Below are positions 44,542 to 52,561 of a DNA stretch of 64,000 bases, piece by piece. The translations under genes were made by a program, and so were the position numbers. The notes under the pieces were generated by a model that saw only the letters and a program-made list of their open reading frames with translations, had not been told where the DNA came from and did not search any database. Origin of the DNA: Ignavibacteria bacterium. Lineage in GTDB: Bacteria; Bacteroidota; Ignavibacteria; OLB7. Positions within the stretch are counted from its first letter, which is position 1, and every line of letters begins with the position of its first letter. The DNA lies in the NCBI GenBank assembly GCA_020635205.1, contig JACKAE010000004.1, positions 1 to 64,000 of the forward strand, in the 5' to 3' direction.

Positions 44542-45621
44542 ATGACGCAACGTACAGCTATACCGATAGGGCGCATCGCGGACCTTGTTGAAGGCGATGT
44601 TTTCGGTAACGAGGAACTTGAGGTGTGGGATATTCGAGGCTTGGAAGATGCCGAACTTGGTCACCTTTCGTTCCTCTCAAATCCAAAGTATGCCCGATTT
44701 GTGAACATCACACGGGCTTCAGCACTTATTGTCGGCAAAGACTATCGGTTTGATCGTAGTGACCTTACCTATATCGTCGTTGACGACCCATATCTTGCCT
44801 TTATCAAAGCACTTCGACTGTTGCGGCCAGACCACGAGGAGTTTGAGCCGGGAGTTGACGAGCGAGCCGTTATTGCCGAAGGAGTGGTGATTGAGGATGG
44901 GGTGACAATTGGTCCCAATGTAATTGTTAGCTCAGGTTGCGTTATCGGTTCAGGAAGTGTGATTCTCGGAAATTCATTCCTTGGACGCAATGTTCATATC
45001 GGAAGCGAATGCCGGATCTATCCCAATGTCACAATCTACTCCGGAACGATTATCGAGTCTAACGTTATTATTCACTCCAGCAGTGTTATCGGATCCGATG
45101 GGTTTGGTTTTACCCGCAATGCAGGTGGAGAGTGGGAGAAAATTCCGCAGACCGGCTCTGTTGTGATTGAGGCTGATGTTGAGATTGGAGCTGGAGTTAC
45201 CATCGACAGGGGAACGTTAGGAGAGACCCGAGTTGGAAGAGGATCGAAGCTCGACAATCTGATTCACATTGCCCACAACGTGAGGATAGGGGAACGAACG
45301 GTGATTGCTGCCCAAACCGGTATTTCTGGTAGTACGATCATCGGTCCAGAGAACATGATTGCCGGTCAGGTTGGAATTGTCGGGCACATCGAGACGGCTG
45401 AACATGTCATCATCGAAGCTCAGTCTGGGGTGAGCAAATCTTTGCTGAAGTCGGGGCGATATTTTGGTAATCCTGCCAAAGAACACTCTCTTGCACTCCG
45501 TCAGGAAGGGGCACTACGACAATTGCCGAACTTGCTGCCCGAGTTGCGGGAAATGAAGAGAAGAATCCGGGGACTTGAAGAGGCTCTCGGATTGCTTGAG
45601 GTTGAAGAGGAGACAGAGTAG
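44542..45621 (+). CDS. lpxD: UDP-3-O-acylglucosamine N-acyltransferase LpxD
   Basis: Third step of lipid A synthesis: adds an N-linked acyl chain to UDP-3-O-acylglucosamine. The 359-residue protein has the uridine-binding N-terminal domain (to about 100), then left-handed beta-helix hexapeptide repeats (GVVIEDGVTIGPNVIVSSGCVIGSGSVI ...) including NLIHIAHNVRIGERTVIAAQTGISGST, where the catalytic His lies, and a C-terminal helix. The order lpxD, lpxC-fabZ, lpxA is typical of Bacteroidota. Confidence 0.96.
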   Translation: MTQRTAIPIGRIADLVEGDVFGNEELEVWDIRGLEDAELGHLSFLSNPKYARFVNITRASALIVGKDYRFDRSDLTYIVVDDPYLAFIKALRLLRPDHEEFEPGVDERAVIAEGVVIEDGVTIGPNVIVSSGCVIGSGSVILGNSFLGRNVHIGSECRIYPNVTIYSGTIIESNVIIHSSSVIGSDGFGFTRNAGGEWEKIPQTGSVVIEADVEIGAGVTIDRGTLGETRVGRGSKLDNLIHIAHNVRIGERTVIAAQTGISGSTIIGPENMIAGQVGIVGHIETAEHVIIEAQSGVSKSLLKSGRYFGNPAKEHSLALRQEGALRQLPNLLPELREMKRRIRGLEEALGLLEVEEETE

Positions 45622-45671
45622 AGAGTTCCGCAGGATTTTCCTGCTTTAGCACACGTCACAAATCTTCGTTC

Positions 45672-47081
45672 ATGAGAAAACGCCAACGTACGATTGCTTC
45701 GCCAGTTAGTCTCTCCGGGGTTGGATTGCATACCGGAGCTGAGACAACAGTTACCTTTTATCCTGCCGAAGAAGGGAGTGGAATTCATTTCGTCAGGACC
45801 GATCTTGAGGGAAATCCTGTAATTCCTGCATTGCTCGACAATGTTGTTGATACATTACGTGGAACAACTATTGGGAATGAGACTGGAGCAGTTGTCAGAA
45901 CAGTAGAGCATCTGCTCTCGGCACTGGCAGGACTTGAAGTCGACAACTGTCGTATCGAGATCGACGGAGAAGAACCAATGGCTGGCGACGGTAGTTCCCG
46001 TCCGTTCACCGAAGTGTTGAAAGAGGCTGGATTCAACGATCAGGCTGGGATGCGGACGGCGCTCCACGTGGAGAAGCCTATTCACTTCGTCAGCGAAGAA
46101 CATGGAGCCGCCTATACACTTCTTCCAGGTTCTGGATCAGATTCAGCAGCAAGCGTTATCGTCGATTATTCCACGTTTGGTTTCCCAGTTCAGACCTGTG
46201 CTTTCTCCTCGGTTCACGCAACCTACGAGCGAGATATATCTTCAGCTAGGACATTTTGCTTCCTTTCAGAAGTCGGGCAACTACGTGAGCAGGGACTAAT
46301 AAAGGGGGGAACCGTCGATAATGCTGTCATTCTACTTGATCGGGGACCTAACGTTGAGGAGCTACAGTCGTTGATTGATGGTGCAGGGATTGATGCCCCA
46401 ATTGCCGAGCCTCTTCCTGAAGTTCTTGGCGATGATGCCCTCCGCTTCAGTAATGAGCCTGCACGGCACAAGCTGCTCGACTTAATTGGCGATCTCGCAC
46501 TCCTCGGTATGCCTATTGCTGGCCACATTGTTGCCTCATGTCCGGGACATGCGGCGAACATCGCTTTTGCTAAACACCTCGCAACGGTTGCAGCAGAGCA
46601 AAATCTTGCTAAACGCTTCGAGGCAGATTTGAACGACGCTCCGATCCTCGATATTACTGGGATCATGAATATCCTTCCTCACCGCCATCCTTTCCTCCTT
46701 GTTGACAAGATTATTGATATTGATAGTGAGAGAGGGAAAATTGTAGGGGTGAAGAATGTTACCCTAAACGAGCCTTTTTTCCCCGGACACTTCCCGGGGT
46801 TTCCCATAATGCCGGGTGTTCTGATTATTGAAGCAATGGCCCAGACCAGTGGGGTGCTGCTTGCGCAGATTATTGGCTCTGAAGGGAATCCTACGGCTGT
46901 CTTCATGGGGATCAAGGAGGCCAAGTTTCGTAAGCCAGTTCTCCCCGGTGATACGTTGCGCTTAGAAGTCACTCTGACAGGAAAAAAATTCAACACCTTT
47001 GCCTTAGAAGGAAAAGCCATTGTTAATGGAAAGGTTGTTGCTCAGTCAGAGTTCAGCGTTGCTCAAACACATCTTGGATAG
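45672..47081 (+). CDS. lpxC-fabZ: LpxC-FabZ fusion: UDP-3-O-acyl-GlcNAc deacetylase and hydroxyacyl-ACP dehydratase
   Basis: A bifunctional protein of 469 residues. The N-terminal LpxC half (1 to about 315), the committed zinc deacetylase of lipid A synthesis, has H80 in VEHLLSAL, H266 and D270 in ARHKLLDLIGD as the zinc site, E79 as base, and H293 in SCPGHAANI. The C-terminal FabZ half (from about 323) has LPHRHPFLLVD, H373 in PGHFPGFPIMPGV and E387 in IEAMAQ, the catalytic pair 14 residues apart as in FabZ. One continuous frame, so the fusion is real. Such fusions are characteristic of Bacteroidota and relatives. Confidence 0.97.
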   Translation: MRKRQRTIASPVSLSGVGLHTGAETTVTFYPAEEGSGIHFVRTDLEGNPVIPALLDNVVDTLRGTTIGNETGAVVRTVEHLLSALAGLEVDNCRIEIDGEEPMAGDGSSRPFTEVLKEAGFNDQAGMRTALHVEKPIHFVSEEHGAAYTLLPGSGSDSAASVIVDYSTFGFPVQTCAFSSVHATYERDISSARTFCFLSEVGQLREQGLIKGGTVDNAVILLDRGPNVEELQSLIDGAGIDAPIAEPLPEVLGDDALRFSNEPARHKLLDLIGDLALLGMPIAGHIVASCPGHAANIAFAKHLATVAAEQNLAKRFEADLNDAPILDITGIMNILPHRHPFLLVDKIIDIDSERGKIVGVKNVTLNEPFFPGHFPGFPIMPGVLIIEAMAQTSGVLLAQIIGSEGNPTAVFMGIKEAKFRKPVLPGDTLRLEVTLTGKKFNTFALEGKAIVNGKVVAQSEFSVAQTHLG

Positions 47082-47086
47082 TTTCT

Positions 47087-47878
47087 ATGTCTGCTACAGC
47101 AGTTATCAGCAATCTTGCGGTCGTGCATCCGGGAGCCGAAGTCGGGGAAAATGTTCGGATCGATCCTTTTGCTGTTGTCGAGAATAATGTTCGCATCGGA
47201 AACGGAACGCACATTCAGTCCCACTCACACATTTGTAGTGGGAGTCGGATAGGGGAAGAGTGCAAGATTTTTACTGGAGCCTCAATTGGGGCGGTTCCTC
47301 AAGACCTGAAGTTTAGTGGTGAGCCGACCGAGGCAATTGTTGGCGACAGGACTGTGATCCGCGAGTATGCTACCGTCAACCGGGGGACACTTGCTACTGG
47401 TAAGACCGTGGTTGGGAAAGATTGTCTTGTAATGGCATACTCACACGTTGCCCACGACTGCATTGTGGGTGACAATGTGATTATGGCCAACGCTGTGCAG
47501 ATTGGGGGGCATACACACATCGACGACTGGGCAATTATTGGCGGAATTGCGGCGATCCACCAGTTTGAGCGGATTGGAAAACATGCAATGGTTGGTGCAG
47601 GCTTTCGGGTGATGAAAGATGTTCCACCCTACGCCTTAGCAGGGAATGAGCCGCTTGGATTCAGCGGTGTGAACGTTATCGGGTTAAAGCGTAGGGGATT
47701 CGCCTCTGAGACTATTGAACGAATTCGAGACGCTTACCGGATCATCTATCAAGCTGGCATGAATATCGGAGATGGGGTTCGGGCAGTAGAGGAGCTTTTT
47801 GCAGGTGAAAAGGAGATTGAAGAGATCACCAACTTCATTCGCCAGAGTGAACGGGGCGTGATTCCACTATCGAGATAA
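47087..47878 (+). CDS. lpxA: UDP-N-acetylglucosamine acyltransferase LpxA
   Basis: First acyl transfer of lipid A synthesis. The 263-residue protein has beta-helix hexapeptide repeats, the catalytic His region (MAYSHVAHDCIVGDN), VQIGGHTHIDDWAIIGGIAAIHQF, MVGAGFRVMKDVPPYALAGNEP and the C-terminal GVNVIGLKRRGF helical domain. It lies 6 bp after lpxC-fabZ and directly abuts lpxB (stop followed by ATG). Confidence 0.97.
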   Translation: MSATAVISNLAVVHPGAEVGENVRIDPFAVVENNVRIGNGTHIQSHSHICSGSRIGEECKIFTGASIGAVPQDLKFSGEPTEAIVGDRTVIREYATVNRGTLATGKTVVGKDCLVMAYSHVAHDCIVGDNVIMANAVQIGGHTHIDDWAIIGGIAAIHQFERIGKHAMVGAGFRVMKDVPPYALAGNEPLGFSGVNVIGLKRRGFASETIERIRDAYRIIYQAGMNIGDGVRAVEELFAGEKEIEEITNFIRQSERGVIPLSR

Positions 47879-49021
47879 ATGCCTGTGGAGCACTCATCTT
47901 CCTCTCGCTCCATTCTCGTTGTTGCTGGCGAAGCCTCCGGTGATGCGCACGCAGCCGCTATTGTACGTGAACTTCGCACCCTGTTGCCGGGAACGAAGTT
48001 TTTTGGTATCGGGGGAGATCGCCTTGCCGAAGAGGGACAAGAACAGCTCTACCATATCTCGGAAATGCAAGTTACCGGCTTTGTCGAGGTTGCCCGACAC
48101 TACAAGTTTTTCCGCAAAGCACTCCAACGTATCGTTCGTGAAGTTGTCCACCGTCGTCCAGCACTCATTCTCTTAGTTGATTATCCCGGCTTCAACCTTC
48201 GACTTGGACGCGCACTTTCCAATCTAAGCATTCCAATCTGCCACTATGTTGCGCCGCAAGTGTGGGCGTGGCGCGAAGGTCGGGTTCGGTTCCTTCGGGA
48301 CTATGTAGACAAACTTATCGTTCTCTTCCCCTTTGAGATTAAATTCTTTGCTGAGCGGGGGGTGAAGGCCGCATACTTTGGCCATCCCCACGTTACCAGA
48401 ATAGAAGAAGAGAGAGAGAGTCGTAGAGTGGAGGCTGAGAAGTTGATTGGGAATGATCCGCGACCAATCGTTGCCTATTTACCCGGAAGCCGACAGAACG
48501 AGATCGAGCGGCACATGGAGGTACTCTCTGGGGTTGCCCAACGGCTTGGGAGTGCGTACCGACACGTTATTCCGTTGGCAGACAGCTTAAGCGTTGAGCA
48601 ACAACGTGATTTTGTATCTCGCTATTCCTCATTTGATATTCACAACAATGCTGAAACTGTCCTCGAAGCTGCAACCGTTGGGATCGTCAAGTCAGGAACA
48701 TCCACGTTGCAAGCTGCTGCCATTGGTATTCCGTTTGTTGCGGTCTACCGAGCTTCCCGGCTGAGTTATCTTTTAGCACGGTCACTTGCCAAGGTTCGCT
48801 TTCTCTCAATAGTGAACATTCTTGCCGATAGATTAGTTGTTCAAGAGTTCATCCAAGATGATATGACCGAGGAGAACCTCTTTACGGCGATTCAATCACT
48901 ACTCAACCAGAGTGATCTGCGAGAAGAAATGCGTGGTGAATATCGGTCGATTATCGATCCTTTGCGGGGAACCGAGCCATACCGGAAGTCGGCTGCCGCA
49001 ATTGCAGCAATGATATCGTGA
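47879..49021 (+). CDS. lpxB: Lipid-A-disaccharide synthase LpxB
   Basis: A glycosyltransferase that joins lipid X to its UDP precursor, at the inner face of the inner membrane. 380 residues with GEASGDAHAAAIVRELR at the start, MQVTGFVEVARHYKFF, VDYPGFNLRLGR, CHYVAPQVWAWREGRV, PHVTR-type VFGHP motif (YFGHPHVTR), LPGSRQNEIERHMEVL and KSGTSTLQAAAIGIPFVAVYR. No gap to lpxA, and the downstream acyltransferase gene starts 4 bp on. Confidence 0.96.
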   Translation: MPVEHSSSSRSILVVAGEASGDAHAAAIVRELRTLLPGTKFFGIGGDRLAEEGQEQLYHISEMQVTGFVEVARHYKFFRKALQRIVREVVHRRPALILLVDYPGFNLRLGRALSNLSIPICHYVAPQVWAWREGRVRFLRDYVDKLIVLFPFEIKFFAERGVKAAYFGHPHVTRIEEERESRRVEAEKLIGNDPRPIVAYLPGSRQNEIERHMEVLSGVAQRLGSAYRHVIPLADSLSVEQQRDFVSRYSSFDIHNNAETVLEAATVGIVKSGTSTLQAAAIGIPFVAVYRASRLSYLLARSLAKVRFLSIVNILADRLVVQEFIQDDMTEENLFTAIQSLLNQSDLREEMRGEYRSIIDPLRGTEPYRKSAAAIAAMIS

Positions 49022-49025
49022 ACAC

Positions 49026-49703
49026 ATGGTGAAGAAGTGGAAATATGAAATTGGAAAGTGGACAATCCCTCTTCTGCTTCGTCTGCTTGCCTTTACTTGG
49101 AAGGTCGAGGATGAAAGTCGTGGTGAGGAGGTCGAGGCAATTCTTTCAGGTGAAGAGCCTGCTGTGATTGCATTTCTACACGGCAGGATGTTTCCTATCT
49201 GGTATCGGTTTCGAGGAGGTGCGTTCGGGGGAGTCATCAGCAGTAGCAGAGATGGCGAACTCCTATCAACCTATCTGAAGAAGGTGTTAGGGTATCGCGA
49301 CATTCTACGAGGCTCAAGTTCGAGGGGGGGGCGAGAGGTGTTGGAACAGATGGTAGAACTGCTTGAGGGAAAGTCCTGCTTGATAACGCCAGACGGCCCT
49401 CGCGGACCAATGGGGGAGCCAAAGGTAGGAGGACTTGTTGCCTCACAGCGGTCTGGGAGGGGAGTGTTGGTTGTGAACTGGAGTTCCAACCGGAATTGGC
49501 GCTTCAAGTCGTGGGATCAAATGGAACTCCCAAAACCTTTTAGTAGAATCAAATTCCGTTATTGCATTTTTGAGAATTTCAACACAAATAAAGAAATCAG
49601 CAAAGAAAATCTCAACGCATTCAAGCAAGCTCTCTTCAATCCCGAATTGTTTTCGCCCTCCGCTCACCCACAAGGAAAGGTTGTTTCAGGAGAGGGACCC
49701 TAA
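49026..49703 (+). CDS. DUF374 lysophospholipid acyltransferase-family protein
   Basis: Probable acyltransferase of the LpxL/PlsC-like fold; in related bacteria DUF374 members add a secondary acyl chain to lipid A or are otherwise placed in lpx operons. The 225-residue protein has a short N-terminal helix, AFLHGRMFPIWY (the His/Arg acyl-binding motif), SRDGELLSTYLKKVLG, RGGREVLEQMVELLEGKSCLITPDGPRGP and ASQRSGRGVLVVNWSS. The C-terminus is extended. It overlaps lpxK by one base (TAATG). The exact acceptor is unknown. Confidence 0.85.
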   Translation: MVKKWKYEIGKWTIPLLLRLLAFTWKVEDESRGEEVEAILSGEEPAVIAFLHGRMFPIWYRFRGGAFGGVISSSRDGELLSTYLKKVLGYRDILRGSSSRGGREVLEQMVELLEGKSCLITPDGPRGPMGEPKVGGLVASQRSGRGVLVVNWSSNRNWRFKSWDQMELPKPFSRIKFRYCIFENFNTNKEISKENLNAFKQALFNPELFSPSAHPQGKVVSGEGP

Positions 49704-50722
49704 TGACACTTCGAGAATATCTTTTGGCTCCGGCGAGTGGTATCTATCGAATAGGGAATCTCCTTCACCGATTGGTTGCCACTTCTGGTGCACGTGAAGT
49801 GCCGATGCCAGTGATTTCTGTTGGTGGAATTTCGGCTGGAGGGAGTGGGAAAACCCCCTTTGTTCGAGCACTTATTGAACTTCTTCAAGATCGATACGCG
49901 CTCATCATCTTAACTCGGGGATATGGGAGAGAGGAACCGCGAGATATGATTGTGGAGCTGGGGAGGGCAAAAATCCCTTCGCCAAGCGAGATCGGTGATG
50001 AGCCAACGATCTTAGCACGTTCGATGAAGGGAGGGATTATTGGTATTGGAAGCGATCGAGGTAGGCTTCTCCACCAAATCATGCAGAGTAGAGTCCTCCC
50101 GCCAAACTCGCTCGTTCTCCTCGACGATGGATTTCAACACTATCGACTTGCGAGAGATGTCGATATCGTGATGGTAGACGAGAGCACCGCTTCTGAACGC
50201 TTTCTTCTCCCCGCCGGTTATCTACGCGAGCCACCATCCGCTCTTGATCGTGCCGATGTGATGGTTGTGTCTGGTGAGAGGGGGGAAGCCATGGCAAGAG
50301 AGTTCGGTAGAGAGGAGTCTTTCCTCCTCAACGTCCGTTCTGTTAATAGAAGCCCCGTCAACTGGGCTTCGGGGGATGAATTGCCTGCCCGAACGACAAC
50401 AGCGTTGTTGGTTACAGGTGTTGCGCGGAGTGAACGTGTAGTACAAGGGCTGAGTAGATGTAATGTGCAGGTGAAGAAGCACTGTCAATTTCGCGATCAC
50501 CACAACTACTCCGAGGCTGATGTCCAACAGATATGCAAAGCGCTGGCCGAAGTTGGGGGGGAGATTATTGTGACGACGGAGAAAGATGCCGTGAAGCTCG
50601 AAAAATTTCGAGAGCTGAAGGAACTTCTGTATGTTCTTCCGCTGCATATTGAAATTGCTGACGAGGAAAAGTTCGCCACATTCATAGAGAGTGCTATCCA
50701 AAGAACGAGAAAGAGAATATGA
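49703..50722 (+). CDS. lpxK: Tetraacyldisaccharide 4'-kinase LpxK
   Basis: Adds the 4'-phosphate to the lipid A disaccharide, completing lipid IVA. The 339-residue protein has the N-terminal helix seen in LpxK, the P-loop VISVGGISAGGSGKTPFVRALIELLQ, LTRGYGRE, DEPTILARSM, LLDDGFQHYRLARDVDIVMVD and VTTEKDAVKLEKF. Single-base overlap with the DUF374 gene upstream and 4-nt overlap with the amidotransferase-like gene downstream. Confidence 0.96.
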   Translation: MTLREYLLAPASGIYRIGNLLHRLVATSGAREVPMPVISVGGISAGGSGKTPFVRALIELLQDRYALIILTRGYGREEPRDMIVELGRAKIPSPSEIGDEPTILARSMKGGIIGIGSDRGRLLHQIMQSRVLPPNSLVLLDDGFQHYRLARDVDIVMVDESTASERFLLPAGYLREPPSALDRADVMVVSGERGEAMAREFGREESFLLNVRSVNRSPVNWASGDELPARTTTALLVTGVARSERVVQGLSRCNVQVKKHCQFRDHHNYSEADVQQICKALAEVGGEIIVTTEKDAVKLEKFRELKELLYVLPLHIEIADEEKFATFIESAIQRTRKRI

Positions 50723-51528
50723 GCATTACAATCGGTCTGTCGCGCGGAAGTGGTTCCCCAAAGTATCAAAACTACTGGGACTGGATCCTGAACCGTGAGC
50801 CAGATGCTAAAATTGTTGACTTGTACGAAGCAGAAGATCTGGAGAGTTTACTACCCGAACTTGACGCTGTAGTGATGACAGGTGGTGGCGATATCGACCC
50901 AGAACGATATGGCGAGCCTGAAGCATTTAGCCTCTGTAGTGGAATTGATGAAGCGAGGGATAGCAGAGAATACCGCACTCTCGAGTATGCTTTCCAGCAG
51001 AAGATTCCTGTTCTTGGGATCTGTCGCGGAATCCAAATTGTCAACGTTTACTTGGGTGGAACGTTGATTCCACACATTCCTGATTTTGCTGATGCAGGTG
51101 GCTATCACGGCAAAGTTGGTGAGGAGGATAATGCCCACGATATTCACGTTGAACCGGGGTCGCTTCTCGCGCGAGCTACTCAAGAGGCAGAAGGACGTGT
51201 GAACTCATCACACCACCAGGGGGTGGGGAGGTTGGCATCGAAGCTGACTGCAACAGCCTACTCACCTGATAGACTGATTGAGGCTGTTGAGTGGTTGGAA
51301 CCGGAACAGCGATCCTACTTACTTGCCGTGCAGTGGCATCCTGAGCGGATGGAGAATCTGGAGAGTCCCTTCTCTGCCCGAATCCTCGATCAATTTCTTA
51401 TTGAAGCTCACAGTTCACGTATCTACAAAGCCACGACACCACCCGAGCCGAAACCAGAACCTGAAGAGATTGAAATTACTCCAGAAGATAATGAGAGTGG
51501 GGGATTGTTCCCGATTATTCAAGGGTAG
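50719..51528 (+). CDS. Class I glutamine amidotransferase-like hydrolase (peptidase C26, PuuD-like)
   Basis: Hydrolase of the gamma-glutamyl-gamma-aminobutyrate hydrolase family. The 269-residue protein has MTGGGDIDPERYGE, the nucleophile elbow GICRGIQIVN (C102), NSSHHQGV and the His-Glu pair in AVQWHPERM. After residue about 233 there is a 35-residue Pro/Glu-rich tail not needed by the fold. It ends the lipid A operon with a 4-nt overlap to lpxK, which is unusual for this family; the substrate is unknown and need not be putrescine-derived. Confidence 0.8.
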   Translation: MSITIGLSRGSGSPKYQNYWDWILNREPDAKIVDLYEAEDLESLLPELDAVVMTGGGDIDPERYGEPEAFSLCSGIDEARDSREYRTLEYAFQQKIPVLGICRGIQIVNVYLGGTLIPHIPDFADAGGYHGKVGEEDNAHDIHVEPGSLLARATQEAEGRVNSSHHQGVGRLASKLTATAYSPDRLIEAVEWLEPEQRSYLLAVQWHPERMENLESPFSARILDQFLIEAHSSRIYKATTPPEPKPEPEEIEITPEDNESGGLFPIIQG

Positions 51529-51933
51529 ATAATCGAACTGAATCATAGACTGCCCCGGAGGGGCTACCGTTACCTGGCCGGGGGTCGGAGAATGTGAATC
51601 CCTGGAAAATGAAGCATTGAACATTCTCACGTCCCGAAATTGCGGCAGCCAACTTCCGGTATGGCGGGGAAGGAGCAGAATGCACAAGTAGAGATATCGG
51701 CTCGTCCAGTTCAGCCGCCCCTTCAGGGCGGAATATCCAAAGAGCGAATCATCTTCGTGGGGTGCAGCCTTTGGCTTTCCCCACGGCCGCGCATGAGTGC
51801 TCCCTTCGGGAGCGGCTCGAGGATTGGTGGCATATCGAGAAAAGGGTTGTTCTAAAGACGTGACCAGCGATTTTGCGCAAGTGATGTGTCGCAGCCGTTT
51901 GAAGTGCGAAATGGGCGTTATGGCTGGAAGCAG
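51529..51933. repeat. Intergenic region with decayed GC-hairpin repeat
   Basis: Four hundred bases without a gene. Short GC-rich hairpins are spread through it: GCCCC-GGA-GGGGC at 51552-51564, GCCGCCCCTTCAGGGCGG near 51715-51732 and GCTCCCTTCGGGAGC near 51799-51813, with GTGGGGTGCAGCC between them. This resembles a degenerate dispersed repeat seen in Bacteroidota intergenic DNA. It is on neither strand a clear ORF, and is placed between convergent genes. Confidence 0.5.
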
Positions 51934-52557
51934 TTAACCGAAGAAGCGATTTTGTTCCTTTCGAATCTCGCGCAGTAAGTACTTAAGGTGAAGGTTCTCG
52001 GATTGTTCAGCCATCGGGACATAGTTGTCGATAGTCTCTTTCACGTACTTGTAGGGATTCCGCTTGAGGTTGAATTGAATGCAGCGGAGATTGTCGAGAC
52101 GGTCGGCAAGTTTTACAATCCTACAGTCATCAGTACTGTTCTGCAGTCGGTGAATGTATTCCTGATCGATCTTCTCCCGCAGTGGACCATCTTTGATGCC
52201 AATTTCTTTGGTCAACATCCCGACGATATAGCTGACATACTCGCCAAAATTATAAGAGATTACCTCCGGAGTTAAGATGTCAGAATCTTCTAAGACATCG
52301 TGAAGGAAGGCGGCACAAATCAAGTCGGCATCGTTGATTCCTAACTCGTCTAAGAGAATCCTCGCTACCCGTGAAGGATGCCAGAAGTAGGGCGTGCCGT
52401 CGTTCCGTTGCTGGAATTGGTGAACATTCTGAGCCATTTCGAATGCTGAGTTGATCCTGTTTAGTTCAACCGACCCAATAACATCCATTAGGCGTTCGGT
52501 TAACTCAGTTTTCGATAGAAAGGTCTGATTATATTTTGGCGTTTGATTTTTTAGCAT
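51934..52557 (-). CDS. HD-domain protein, RelA/SpoT-type hydrolase (small alarmone hydrolase-like)
   Basis: A single-domain protein of about 207 residues resembling the ppGpp-hydrolase half of SpoT. It has HPSRVARILLDELG, LHDVLEDSD (the HD plus the ED pair used for pyrophosphate hydrolysis) and LADRLDNLRC. No synthetase, TGS or ACT domain is present. It probably hydrolyses (p)ppGpp or another nucleotide. I use the ATG at 52557; a TTG at 52572 overlaps the recN stop. It is 4 bp after recN, so likely co-transcribed. Confidence 0.85.
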   Translation of the reverse strand: MLKNQTPKYNQTFLSKTELTERLMDVIGSVELNRINSAFEMAQNVHQFQQRNDGTPYFWHPSRVARILLDELGINDADLICAAFLHDVLEDSDILTPEVISYNFGEYVSYIVGMLTKEIGIKDGPLREKIDQEYIHRLQNSTDDCRIVKLADRLDNLRCIQFNLKRNPYKYVKETIDNYVPMAEQSENLHLKYLLREIRKEQNRFFG

Positions 52558-52561
52558 GAAA

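Noticed and set aside
45672..47081. LpxC-FabZ fusion as an assembly error
   Set aside because: The frame is continuous, both active sites are complete, and this fusion is well known in Bacteroidota.
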